A stretch of 64,000 nt of DNA from Sphagnum magellanicum (lineage: Eukaryota > Streptophyta > Sphagnopsida > Sphagnales > Sphagnaceae). The notes under the pieces were generated by a model, which saw only the letters and a program-made list of their open reading frames with translations, was not told the DNA's origin and ran no database searches. Positions 1 through 11,669 of the stretch are shown in pieces. Where the stretch lies: assembly GCA_021904315.1 (NCBI GenBank), contig CM038917.1, positions 15,174,041 to 15,238,040 of the forward strand, read 5' to 3'. Position numbers and translations under genes: made by a program. Within the stretch, counting starts at the first letter, position 1; each line of letters opens with the position of its first letter.

Positions 1-1627
1 TTGATGACATGTTAAAATATACTCTAACAAAAGTATAATTTGCCATGTTAGCAATAATTCACACATCATCACTACCACATGGACACCTAACAATAATGTT
101 TTTTTTTAATCAATTGTTAGTACAAAAATCTACCAAGGTTGGTGCCCCATGTGTTGAATTTTTTTTTAAAAAATTGGCACATTTGTTAAGAATTTTGCCC
201 CCTAATTTTCAACATGTCTTATGTGGCAAAATATTATTTATTAGCATAAACGTATTTTGCATTGCCACATCATTTGTGGCCATCGTCATCTTGGCTGTTA
301 TAATGGGAAACAAATCAAAAATAGTTATAATATGAACTTGTTAGTAAAACACAAGTGATCAAATATAATAATTATCTATACAATACAAAAATCTTTTGAC
401 AAAAGATATTTCAACCATTTTAACAACATTATTATGAATAAGACATTTTTATAACACGCTAAAAATTTGATGCGTAGTTTGTAAATGTATTTTACAAAGG
501 ATTAGTAACTAAGGGCATCACTATAGTAATGTAAGAGATTGCAAGAAATTGACAAGTACATTGTTATTAATATCTATCTAAAACTTAGCAATGACACTCT
601 CCATATAAAATCCAATAGTTCTATGGCCATTGTCACACATATTAAGAGATTATTATAATCCAATGCAAACCACATTCTAAGTATTCGAGAAATGGGTATT
701 TAATCTACAAATTTTTGTGCACACATTTATTGATAACAACCTTTTTTTTTGTTGTGCTATGAGTTTTCTACACATTTTTTGCTTTCAATTATTTTGCTCC
801 ATTTTGAAAAAGACAATAGACATGGCTTGTCGAACTTTTCAAGACTTAGACTTGTACCCTATTGTCAAGAAGAAAAAGATGAAGTCCATTGATGCAGAAT
901 ACCAAGTACAAGTTGGATATTGACTAGCAAGGAACCATTTGCAGACTACAAAATCTATGCGACAATGATTTATATATTTGATGAAGATTTTTTCAGTTTA
1001 CTACAACCTCCAAGAGACAATTTGTGGCCAGCACACCTGACAAATTAAAACTACGTAACTCGATTCTTGAGCCAATCCAATTATCTATTGGGATTTGTGT
1101 TTCCAAGGAATAAATATTCCTTGGAGACCACAATCAACAAAAAGTGGGTAGAAAACCAAAATGACTCAAAGGAAGACAAATACGAATCACCAACATTTGT
1201 TTATTGTAGGGTGACAGACACAATGGTGCCATTGGTGAGAGCTAGCCTTTAGACTCCACCTAGAAGGCAAGGATTTTAGAACGACAGTGACACTGGAACG
1301 CTGAAAGTTGTGGTAGAATCATCCAAGGGAGTGGAACGACAAACTAGGTCCAAGTGTCGAAGGCTCCCCACAATACTATCATAGATGAGGCCATTAGCAT
1401 CAATGACATCTCAAAACCATGAAAAAGTAGTAATAAACTATAAGAGTGTCATTTGCAAGACCATGAAATGAACCAACATTATTAAAATGGATGAATTGAG
1501 TTTATGCATGATGTGTATTTGTATGTGTGTGTTTGGTTCTTTGATCATGACTGCTTGAAGAATAATGCATTTTTAAATCTGTGATTAGCCGAATCACAAA
1601 ATTTTCTTTCAAGAGTTGACAAATGAA

Positions 1628-1681
1628 AGTCTTGATTTGCTTGAATAACTACATAGTCTTGATTTGCTTGAATAACTACAT
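1628..1681. repeat. 27-bp perfect tandem duplication
   Basis: The unit agtcttgatttgcttgaata plus seven further bases occurs twice back to back without a mismatch, indicating a recent local duplication. Confidence 0.9.
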
Positions 1682-1930
1682 CCAAATGAAAACCATAGGA
1701 ATCATTTGTAATACCATCAAATAAACAAAAAAATCCAACTGGAAATTGAATTTTTTTTGCCCACAACAATGTTGGAAATTTATATTTGGATTGAGTTAGG
1801 ATGGAAATTCTATTCACATTATTAAAAATACTTTAGATATAACAATTAACACTTGATTCCATAGAGATATGTTGAACACAAATGCAATGTAGGATATAAA
1901 AGGACTGATGAAATATTTATGGTCATGTGT

Positions 1931-1931
<1 letters not shown>

Positions 1932-1971
<40 letters not shown>

Positions 1972-1976
1972 GTGTG
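1932..1976. repeat. (GT)n microsatellite
   Basis: About 22 GT dinucleotides with a single GC interruption. On the other strand it reads as a run of Thr-His codons, which is an artefact of the repeat. Confidence 0.95.
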
Positions 1977-3006
1977 AAGTTGCTAAATTAATAAAATTGA
2001 AAGGTTTGATTTGAACCAACACAACCATTTTGATATCAGGGACATCAACATAAATTATTTTTGAAATTTTCCAATTCTTTAATTTGAAATATGTTTCCAA
2101 AAAAAAATTACAATGGAATTATGCATAGAGATATTCTCAAAAATAAATGTAACATTGAAAAGAACAAGGAAACATCTCTATTTGGCATCCATATAACCTA
2201 TCCAAACCAATATGGTCTTCCAACCACAAAAAAACCAATTCTCTTGTAGAATTTTACAGATGTAAAGGATAGTTTATTTGAACATTTCCAAGAATCATTT
2301 AAAGTTTGAGATCATTTTTAAAGCAATGATATATTAAATTATATTTCAGACAAGTAATAGGCTTAAATTTTCTCTTAGAGAAATAATTGTTTTCTATGGG
2401 GACAATTTATGAAACTTTTGATTTTCCTTGATGTGTGTTTCAATCATTACAAGGTAGAGGTAATTCTTACAACCCAAATTATTTAATGTGAAAACCTATG
2501 AAAAAACAAAAAACACCCATAAAACTTGGAATTGCATGGCTAGAATATATAACCAATCCCATAACTAGGCTTAAAATTGGAGTAAACATTTAAATAGATA
2601 ACATTATATTATCACTCTTGTTTGACAATGGTTATTCCAACATTGTGGTATGTACAAGCTTCGACACATATATTACAAGAGTTTTAAGAAGATGAATTAA
2701 AAGGAGTTTTGTGTGAAAATTGAAATAAAAACAAAGTTTGGAACAACACATAAAAACATCATTAAAGTTCTCCACCCAAGCTTAGGACCACCCAACAAGT
2801 TCATAAACCCAATGAACCACCCTTGAGTTCAAAAACAAATCCTAAACATCTTTTAATGTTTCATCAAAAGAAACATTATAAGGGGAATGCATAATATTGA
2901 TGAAAATAGACAAATTAATCACAATTAAATAACCTCTTCGAACATTTCTTAACAAGATAGTCAATATCAAAACTATGAACATGCTTAACATGAGGCTCGG
3001 GCATGG

Positions 3007-4900
3007 CTACTTTAATGAGAGGTTCCAACACCTTGTGAAAACTTCCATATCTAACTCCAAAACCAAGATGTGGCACCCAAGGCTTTGGTAGGCCCCAACA
3101 GTGTTACCTACAAGGTGAAAGATGGTTAAACACAATACTTGATGCAAAGATTTAAGAATGAATTTTTTGAAGAAAGGCACATACCTATGGATATAAATAA
3201 ATCTGCAACAAAGGATCTTGTCTTGGAGCAAACATTGATCAAGGCCTGAATAATAGCAAGATGCATTTCCTTTGCAGCCTTAGAGGGCCTGCCAACCTTG
3301 GATATAAACATACAGGCCCTATCCGTTCAATTATACAACACATCCTCATTTTGAACATCAATAGAATTGTTCACAAACTCATTGGATGGTGAGGAGAAAA
3401 AGAATCTCCTAGTGCTCAAGGAGCTCCCATCAAGGACCCTAATAAGAAGAGTTGCATGGCTAAGGAAAATCTACAAAATGAAAAGACATTTTTAGCTGAA
3501 AGAGATAAGAAGAAAGATACAATGAAAACTTAAGGGATTGTGATGGAACCTTGAGAGATGGCTCTTCACTTTTCGTTAGTGGTAATGAGTTCACTACAAC
3601 CCATTTCATTCAAATCTAGAAGCCATAGCTCTCTAGATAAGACTTTACCTCCTTCAAAATTTTGAAGTCATCCAAATGAAATAATAAGACAACCCCATCA
3701 AAGGCCAAAAACTTATTAGTAATATCAAAGATTGCAACAATGTATTCATCAACCTTCTAATTCCAAGCAAGAATATTAGAAAGGTTCCTTGATACAAAAG
3801 GAACACGAAGGTTTCCAGGAACGTCAACAATGACAAGTTAAACCTTGCCACCAAGATTCATTTACATAGAAAAATGATAAAAGTTAATGCATCTAAGACA
3901 AGTTGTTTGAACTATGTTGTAAAGTGAAAGAGAATGTAATGTAAGCCTACCTTATGAATGAACTTGGAGATTGTTTCATACTCCAAGGGCCAAGTCCAGG
4001 ATGAAATCTTGGTTGCCATAATGGAAGGCCATGAGAATGGGAGGACCCTGTGGTGAAAGCTAGGAAGCTTGTTGGAAGTAAAAACAATTGGACTTGGGTG
4101 GGATGGAGAAAACTAGAATGATCCATGTTGAATGCTTTAGACTCCACGAAGAGGAGGGGTGTGAAAAACTAATGGGGTAATAGCCCTTTTGTCTCTCCTC
4201 ATATCCTTTGTTTTTTATAGACCTATAGTTTGATTCAAAGGAACCTCAACAAAGGTGTCATGATCTACATTGGAGGAAGGAGGTTTGGTCACTTTCTCCT
4301 TCAACTTTCCCTTTCCCTTGGAAACATTTTTTTGCCTCCCAACCTCAACTTGTGTTCCTACAAAGCTTGCAATAGTTTCCATGAAAGACGGCTTGATGTT
4401 TTCCCTCAACAAAATTTCCAAAGTGGGGGTGTTATCTTTTGGACAATCAAAGTACCAACCACACTGGAAAACATGGGAAGTAAGCCAATGTTTGCGTAGG
4501 TCCTTTTAGAACATTATGTTATCGGCCTCGGGGTCACGCCATATCTCCAAGAGATTAGGGAGTTAATCAATGGCACCATGGAATAACAAGACATGATAAA
4601 AATACCTATAGGGGATGAATAACACCTTCATAATGAAATCTACAAGCATGGCTACCAACTCTCCTACCCTAAATGCTAAGAATAGGGAAGCTTTGCGGCG
4701 ATCCAAAAAAATGTATGCAAACCAACACACACTCAAAAACAATTTTGCCGCAAATTGAGGATGGAATGAAGTTTTATGATTGAATGGAAAACCGGATAGG
4801 TTAAAATACATGTACAAAATTCACTTGATAACCTCCTTGTTCCCAAATTGCTACTCCCAAAATTTGCTTCTTTGGATCCCATCCTTAAACTTGAACTTTT
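3007..4900 (-). pseudogene. Gene X, C-terminal part: permuted DNA methyltransferase-like remnant
   Basis: Read leftwards with in-frame stops, this stretch has two blocks resembling an N6/N4-type methyltransferase. Near 3800-3845 is LVIVDVPGN, in the place and style of motif IV (D-P-P-W/Y), followed near 3690 by hydrophobic strands. At 3009-3300 is VGRPSKAAKEMHLAIIQAL, then VADLFISIG and, after an apparent intron, NTVGAYQSLGCHILVLELD. That resembles the FxGxG motif I plus the strand ending in an acidic residue. Motif IV before motif I is the permuted order of beta-class enzymes. The intron at 3108-3184 has GT and AG borders, and splicing it restores this block; the stop codon is at 3007-3009. 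Further upstream are a Lys-rich linker (4230-4420) and a cysteine-containing segment near 4430-4480. Stops and frameshifts make it non-functional. The methyltransferase reading rests on motif layout, not on an alignment. Confidence 0.45.
3108..3184 (-). other. 77-bp GT-AG intron in gene X
   Basis: On the minus strand the donor reads ATAG|GTATGTG and the acceptor CACCTTGTAG|GTAAC. Removing it joins VADLFISIG to NTVGAYQSLG in frame. It shows that gene X was a spliced gene rather than a retro-copy. Confidence 0.6.
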
Positions 4901-5115
4901 GAAAAAAGTAAGTTTCCCATACTACTAGCCTCCACTACTATATATATGAGGAGAGAGATCGTATTTAAAACATCTCTCATACCTAAAGAAAATTTTGATA
5001 TTGTTGCATTGAATAGCTTGAACACTTCAATCTCAAGTTGCAAAAACAAGAACGCAATAAGGAAAATCTTGGAGAAAAAATGAAAATTAAAAAAGTAACA
5101 TCTAGAAATAGAATA

Positions 5116-5935
5116 TGATGCGCTCCCAAGTTCCTAGTTAGGCCCAAGATGGGCTTAAGTCACTCAAACAGCGGAATTGTGAGGAACTCGGGGCGAGCTC
5201 CCAACTTTCAGCACTAGAAGGGGTAGAGGGGCATGTTGAAGCTCCAAGATGGGACTAGGAAGAGTGACGAGCTTTAGTTACTTACTCGAACCTGCATCAA
5301 ACCAACTAACAAGTTGGTTTCTTCACTTTTTAGAGCACCTTCAGTGCTAAGACAAGCCACGAGCAACTCTAGACTCACAAGACTCACCATGGCCCGGACT
5401 CAGGGGAAGCCACCACCTTCCCCCATATAGTATTCTCTGCATCTCTCCGCATCACCTACATCCGAATGGCTTTTTGTCCCGGGACTCTCAAGGAGGAGTC
5501 CCGAAATTGTCCCAGTTTAAACTCTCGGGACTTTGCGAGGTCATAACTCTTTGTTCATACCTCTGATTGGGATGAGGTTTAAAACAAACTTGTAGCTCTC
5601 CTCAAGAGCTTTCCAGCGGTGTATTGCGCTCCACCTACACGCACTGGGGTTGGGTCGATCCTGACTTTTAGTGGTCGGGAGTCAAATTGCTAGTTTGACT
5701 CCTAGCCCTTCTTTTTGCCATAAAGTGTGCTACAGATGTCCAAATTGCCCATGCAAGCCCATTTTCGACATGTAAACTTCAATAGCTTTCCAATGATATA
5801 AATAACACCCCAATGCGAGGTATTTTGACGTCTACAATCGAACTCTGAAGTTTCGGGAATCCTGGAGGACTCCCAAGTCCCCATTTCAAGAGTGTGAGTT
5901 TCATCCTCACACTCTCTCAAAGTAGGGTTGCGACA
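5116..5935 (+). mobile_element. R1 repeat copy 1 (solo-LTR-like)
   Basis: About 820 bp starting TGATGCGCTCCC and ending GGGTTGCGACA, so with TG...CA ends. It is flanked by gaata (5111-5115) and aaata (936-940 of the same kb), a 5-bp target duplication with one G/A transition. The body shares many landmarks with the other R1 copies: 'ggggtagaggggcatgttg', the 'cccatatagtattctctg' block and 'cctgacttttagtggtcggg'. It has no coding capacity. Size, ends and target duplication fit a solo LTR of an unidentified family. It lies inside what looks like an intron of gene X. The strand is only a convention. Confidence 0.8.
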
Positions 5936-5947
5936 AAATACCTGATG

Positions 5948-6519
5948 TTAGAAGGTTGCCTTGTGCAGCCACTTGTCAAATTGGGAGTCAGAAAAATTAG
6001 GCTTAGGGAATTTTTTTGCCTCCCTCAAAACAACAGACTCATTCCACAACTTAAGCTTGGACAATTTATGTTCAGCCAAAATGTAGGAGTAGGTGAGCAT
6101 TTGGAGTTTTTCTATTAGCATCTTTGGCTTCGAGTTCATGTCACAATGAACTTGTATCTCCCTCAAGAATTCTGGACTAAAAAAAGGATCACATATTGGT
6201 AAGTGTTTGCAAAAGGCCAAGTAATGATCCTTCCTCACCTACTCCATGGTTCTTTCCATTTGCTCCTAAAGCTTCAATGGTGAGCAGTCTCAAATGTCGA
6301 GGAATTCTTCATAATACAACTTGACCATGACATCCCCAGTTGCAGAAATCATTCGTTGCAAGAACAAAAAAAAACAAGCATGAACAAGTTGAGTACAAAG
6401 GTCAAACAAAATTCTTCAAATGAGTCTTGAATATTTCATACCTTATACATATATTCAAAAAAACTTCTAAGGTCAAGGAATGCCATGTTTTACAGGACTT
6501 GGATTGGCATTTCTTGTAA
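5948..6519 (-). pseudogene. Gene X, middle exons left of element A
   Basis: The main open block (5948-6238) reads from MRKDHYLAFCKHL through FLREIQVHCDMNS to FDKWLHKATF. It is preceded by a shorter stop-interrupted block containing SATGDVMVKLYYEEFLD (about 6245-6360) and, before an apparent intron donor AAG|GTATGA near 6443, a block ending FLDLRSFFEYMYK. The last block continues without a frame change across element A into 19222-19310 when one copy of the 5-bp duplication is removed. I recognise no domain. The residue mix and intron-like borders look like a real plant gene that has decayed. Confidence 0.45.
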
Positions 6520-6533
6520 CCTCTATTAACAAT

Positions 6534-7121
6534 TGTTAATGGGGTTTTTTTATTCCCATTAAGGTTAATTCACCTCTGGATTTTTCAGCAATAGATTCCT
6601 AAAGCAACAATAGGTACATACAACACACAAATTAAAACTTAAGCTACTATAAATCCTAAATTAACATATACACAAATTGTTCAAACTTGAAGGAAATAGG
6701 TTGAAAGAAAAATGATCCATGTTCCATAATTGAAAAATGAAACACATAATCATGAATGAAATCCAAAAGTCCCTCAACAAGTCTATCCTCCTAGTCTTAT
6801 ACTTGCCAATTCAAAAGACAACATTCATAACTAGCTATTATAAATAGTCATTAGCCAATACCTACACTAACAATCCAAACTTTCAAAAAGTACACCTTGC
6901 ATAACTACCTGTCCAACTAGTATTTATGTCAAGTATAGGTTTTATCAATTACGAATTGATTAACATGTCAACTACTTTTTTTAACCCAATCATTACCTAC
7001 CAGGTTTAGTTAACTAATTAGTTTCATATTACAGGTTAGGTTAAATAATAAGTTATGACACATGTTAGGTTTAACAACATGCTTATATTATCAACTTGTT
7101 ACCAAATCTAGGTTATATTAT
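6534..7121 (-). repeat. 3' LTR of element A
   Basis: About 588 bp matching 18628-19216 over the whole length, in the same order and direction, for example the shared blocks 'cttgaaggaaataggttgaa' and 'ttatcaacttgttaccaaat'. Differences are mainly transitions with a few short gaps. On the plus strand it starts TGTTAATGGGG. The far end has lost the CA seen in the other copy. Confidence 0.93.
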
Positions 7122-7134
7122 CCCTCTTTGAAAT
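7122..7134 (-). other. Polypurine tract of element A
   Basis: On the minus strand TTTCAAAGAGGGA sits directly before the 3' LTR, where the plus-strand primer is expected. The flank of the 5' LTR also reads TTCAAAGAGG, so part of this match could be chance or the LTR edge. Confidence 0.55.
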
Positions 7135-7419
7135 CTATATTTTATCCTAAAAATGTTAACTCAAAGTTTTTTTGTTGAATTTAGCCTTCTATAACTGGTT
7201 ATTTGATGACTTCTTCAACAGGTTTAGCACTTGCTGCCTCCACGAGTTCAACTTGACTCAAGAATTTGAAGACTGGTTGGTGTTACAATGTTTTGTTGAT
7301 CAAGCGTGTCTTCAAAGGTCGCTATGGGTGTTGTGAATACCTTCGAAACATGCAAGGTATTTGATATCAGAATAACCTCTTGACTTGTACCTATTTAGTG
7401 TGGGGTCAAAGGTACATTA

Positions 7420-8478
7420 TGATGCACCCCCACATTCCTTGAAAGACTCAAATGCGAATCTGAAAATGAAAATAGTGAAAGGAATTAGGATACATTCCTT
7501 AATTCATAACACTTTAGGGGTAGAAGGGCATGTTGGAGCTTTAGGATGGGGATTAGGATGAGCACCAAGTGGGTCAATTATTCACATGAACTTGCACAAA
7601 CCAAACAATAAGTTGGTTAGTGTGTGGTTGAAGCACTTTTGGTGCACGAATGAGCCATGGGCATACATGAATTCACAGACTCACCACGGCTTGGATTTAG
7701 TGGAAGCCACCACCTTCTTCCCACTTATAGTATTATCTGTGATTGACCACGGGGGCTACATCCAAATGTCATTTTGTCTCGGGACTCCCAAGTTAGGAAT
7801 CCCAAAATTCCCTAAATTGAAACTCCCAACACTTTGGAGGGCCATAACTTCTTGTGTAGACCTCCAATTGAAACGAGGTCTAAAGTAAAGTTATAGCCCT
7901 TGTCAAAAGTTTTCCAAGGATATGTGGCAAGCCACATGCACGCATGTATTTCAGGGCGATTCCTGACTTTTAGAGGGTGGGAATCAAATTGACAATTTGA
8001 TTGCTAACCTTTTTTTTAGGCCATAACTTGTGTTTTAAGTATTAAAATGGGTCATGCGAGTTCATATTAGACATCCAAATTTCAAGATATTTCTAATGGT
8101 ATAAGGAATGCTTTAATCTAATGAGTTTTGACCCCTGAAATACCTTTTTGAAGATTCGAGACTCCATAGGGATTCCAACTCCCAAAATGGGAGTCCACTT
8201 GGGAATGTGTGGGTTCATTCCCTCACACTTTCGGGAGTGCAAATGTGACTTTCAGGTTGCACTCTTGGCATGCACATTTTTATGCCTTTGTCTTGGTTGT
8301 GAACCTAAAGTTAAGGTTGTGACAGATTCCAACTCCCAAAGTGGGATTCCATTTAGGAGTGTGTGGGTTTATTCCCTCACATTCCTTGGAGTGCAAATGT
8401 GACTCCTGGGTTGCACTCTTGGCCCACACCTTTCCATGCCTTTGCCTTGGTCGTGAGCCCAAGGCTAGGGTCGTGACA
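7420..8478 (+). mobile_element. R1 repeat copy 2, inside element A
   Basis: Starts TGATGCACCCCCAC and ends GGTCGTGACA, about 1059 bp. Flanks are catta (7415-7419) and cacta (8479-8483), a 5-bp duplication with one transition. It is longer than copy 1 because the segment carrying 'gattccaactcccaaa' and 'gagtgcaaatgtgactc' occurs twice (about 8165-8325 and 8326-8460). It lies between the element A 3' ORF and its 3' LTR and is therefore younger than A. Confidence 0.88.
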
Positions 8479-8819
8479 CACTAATAGATAAGAATTCCAA
8501 ACACTCTAATCTACAGTCCAATATAGTATATGTAGGATTAACAAGTTCATCTTATTTGTTGTCAAATTTTTCACTACCTTCCATAGGTTGACTAACAATA
8601 GTGGTTACTAGAACATGTATAGTAAAAGTCTGAACAAGTAAGGGGATGATTTCTAAACCTATTCCACCTCTTAGTGGATTAATTGGTTTAGTAACATGTT
8701 ATACCATAAATGGCGTTGTTGGAACTCTGCTACTAGTTCCAATTTCCACATACACAAAACTTGATGGTTTGTAATTGAAATCATGGAAAGAAATTTGGTA
8801 GGCTTGTAGCTCAAGTTGA

Positions 8820-11465
8820 TAATTATGTTCATCAAAGTGAGCCAACTCCATATTATCTTAAATATATTCCTTTTTGAACTCCTAAACAATTTTCCACTAC
8901 TCCTTCCACTTGGGGTTTCTATCTCCCAAGGCTTGGTTATGCACCTTGAGTAAGGTATTATCTAACAATAGCTCCTCAAACTCCTTCAACTTGTTCATTC
9001 TAACAAGTAGAATAGGGCTAGGTTTATTGAGTTGTACTTTAACTATCTTGTAGTGACTATTCCAATCTTGGATTTGAGCAATAAGATTTTGTTTCTCCCT
9101 GTCAAATTCTATGTGAACAACTACATGTTGCTCCTTGAGATCTTGACACGTACGCTCCAAACTAGTATAATACCTTGTTCCAAATTGGACTCCTCCATTT
9201 TGGCATAATTTCTCGTCATTCGCTCTAAATTGGTTTAGAGACGAATCAAATCATTATGGGTCTTCCAATTGAATTGGTTGAGCTTAGCATATTCTTGTTG
9301 TAGGTTCTCAGTTTTCCTAGTAGCTTGTTTTGTTCCATTCAACTTATTAGACGGGTTTAGTTTTCATGTTGGACCTCATTCAACTGTCCTTTGACTATGA
9401 CTAGTTCTTTGTCATGGTTTTTCAAAATTTTCTACATTGTTTTTAACTCTAGGCTACAAGTTTATAGGTGGTTATGGGTTTCAAACAAATTTTCCTTAAC
9501 TTGCTCAAACTCAACTTTAAGGTTTGACAATTCTTGCAATGTTTTTAACCAGGTTTTAGCATTTTGAGTAACTTGTTCTAAAAACAAGTTAATCTATCTC
9601 AAAGTTTTTATGGATTGACCAAAATTGGGACATGTTGAAATCTAAAAAACTATGGGTTTTCTATTTATATAAGTTCAACTTCAGTTTGAATAGGTTGGAA
9701 TGATTATGTAGCTATAGGCTTTATAATGGAAATTATAGGTTTAGTAGAAATAACAAGTTCAACTTGAATGTTGTCAATTACCTTATCCAAGTTGGGTTCA
9801 AGTTCTTCCTCAATGTTGCCTTGTGTAGCTATTGCCTCAAGCTTTTATTCTCCCCTACCTTTAATTTCATATGAACGGGTTTGCATGTCATCCTTTTTTG
9901 AATCATTAACCGATGATCCAAAAGTAGTCCTAAACTTCTTTCTTGGTGGTGAGGTAACAAATTCAGGGCTTAACTTGTCCCTTGGCGTAGGCATTTTCAA
10001 TCAGTGGGATTGACATGTGGGTAAAGGTGATGTAGTTGAGCGTGCTAGTCTTTTTTATTTCAAGAATTGTTCCCTAGTAATAGGTTTAGGTGAAACTTGT
10101 CGCTGTTATATAACCTGATGCTCTTGGTTGGTTGGTGATATAGGTTCTTTTGGAGTTGTTATTCTTGATGAAGGCACCTTGGACAAAGGGAACCACTTCC
10201 TAAACATAATGTCTAAGATAGGCCTTGAGTAGCAATTATTTGTTTTGGTCTTACTAAAAATTGGGTTAGTTTTTGTTTATTTTTGACATTCAATCCAACG
10301 AGTTAATTCAACCAATAACTAGGTTAACACTATAGAACACCAATTAATAGGTTGCCCCCTGTTGGCTAGGTCAAAAGTAATGGCAATCTAATTGCTAAAA
10401 TAAGCTATCCTTTCCTTTTGATATAGAATTTGTAGAATAGCTAGTAATCTTGCATGAAATTCCTCTTATATGCGCACTACACTCCATTGTTCATTCTCAA
10501 TGAAAGTATGTGGTCCTATAATTATTTTCAAGGCGGTTTTAGCTTCCTCAAAGTTGCATTAGTAACATCTATTGTTCCTTCCTTGGAAATTCCAAGTTTC
10601 TCATGAATTAGTACATGATCAATGAGAATTTCTTGACCACGTACTTGCCCTAGAATTCTTCCATCTTCCTTTGTTTCCCAAGTTCGTAAAAAGTTTCGTA
10701 ATAAGTCTTCTTTTGGTGTTGTCCATTGTAAGTTGAATAGGCTCTCCAAACCGTCTTGTCTAGCCCATTTGAGTTTGTTGGAGTCCATCTTTATCCATTG
10801 CAACATCTTTTGGTTCTCCTTCACCTTGGACATTGGTTTTTTCTTAACAAGTTTTTCAACATGTTCTTCTACAAGCACTTTGCCTTTCCACTTCATCATA
10901 ATTCTTGTTCCTAATCTTGGGCGTTGAGGAATAATGTTGGAAATAGGTCCCTCTTTAAAGAATTATTGGAGAAATAGTTTTCCATTGCTCATAGGTTGTT
11001 ATAGCTTCTTTTCTTCCACATGTCTTCATGTAGGAATTAGTTACAGTTGTTCATAAACAACATGTTGCTACAATTCCTCCTCCCCCACAAGTCTTAACGT
11101 AGAGACTGATTGTAATTGTTCCTCAACAATAGATTGAGGTCCAACCTCCACTTCTTCCTTTGAATCTAAAATAACAATAACTTGCGGTATTGGTTTTGCT
11201 ATAAAAGTAGCGATTTTCTTTAAAAAGTTCAATGCTACTTCTAATTCCTTTCCCAACTCCTTACTTTTCTGTTCTTGCTCAAAAATTTTAATTTCTTCTG
11301 CTATAGGTGCACGTGAAACAAGTAGTTCTACATAAATCACTCCAGTTAATTGAACTTGTTACGTTTTTTTAATATAATATGTTCCCTCTTAAAAGCTTTA
11401 GTTTTATTTTCAACCTCCTTCTCTCTTACTTCTTGTCTTAGTCTCTCTAAAACACTCTCACTCAT
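8820..11465 (-). pseudogene. Element A 3' ORF (post-integrase), coiled-coil protein
   Basis: A separate ORF downstream of pol, read leftwards. A clear start codon at 11463-11465 opens with MSESVLERLRQEVREKEVEN, highly charged and probably helical. An acidic segment follows (11068-11340), then a more conserved-looking domain (about 10280-10899) with KWARQDGLESLFNLQWT, TWETKEDGRILGQV and, further on, NEQWSVVRI and NWCSIVLT. A second coiled-coil part (8897-9640) holds ELLLDNTLLKVHNQALG. Several stops and small shifts break it. A related fragment lies at 46460-47800, so it belongs to the element family and is not a captured neighbour. Its function is unknown to me; extra 3' ORFs of this kind are uncharacterised or Gag-like in other plant gypsy elements. 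Confidence 0.65.
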
Positions 11466-11669
11466 GGCCCCCACTGATATGAAGAAGAAAATGAAAATGA
11501 AGAAATAGAATGAAGAACGTGACAATTCTTTATATTGCTTCATGCAAAAATGACTTTATGGTTGTGAATAGACATAACCTTTAAAGTTAGGAACTCCTAA
11601 AAGATAGGCATCAATAAGTGCCTTTCTAAACATATCATTTGGATCATTATTCACCACTACATTATTGTT

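Larger units (their letters stand above)
1..3006. other. AT-rich stretch, no recognised gene
   Basis: No reading frame here has recognisable domains. Short open stretches on the plus strand near 717-923 and 1067-1252 have a protein-like mix of residues, but they are broken by stops and match no family I know. The stretch also holds a 27-bp tandem duplication and a GT microsatellite, listed separately. It may contain further decayed pieces of gene X or other transposon relics, but nothing visible supports either. Confidence 0.5.

Noticed and set aside
1846-2100. Minus-strand open frame with a Thr-His run
   Set aside because: It is the GT microsatellite translated; no support for a gene.
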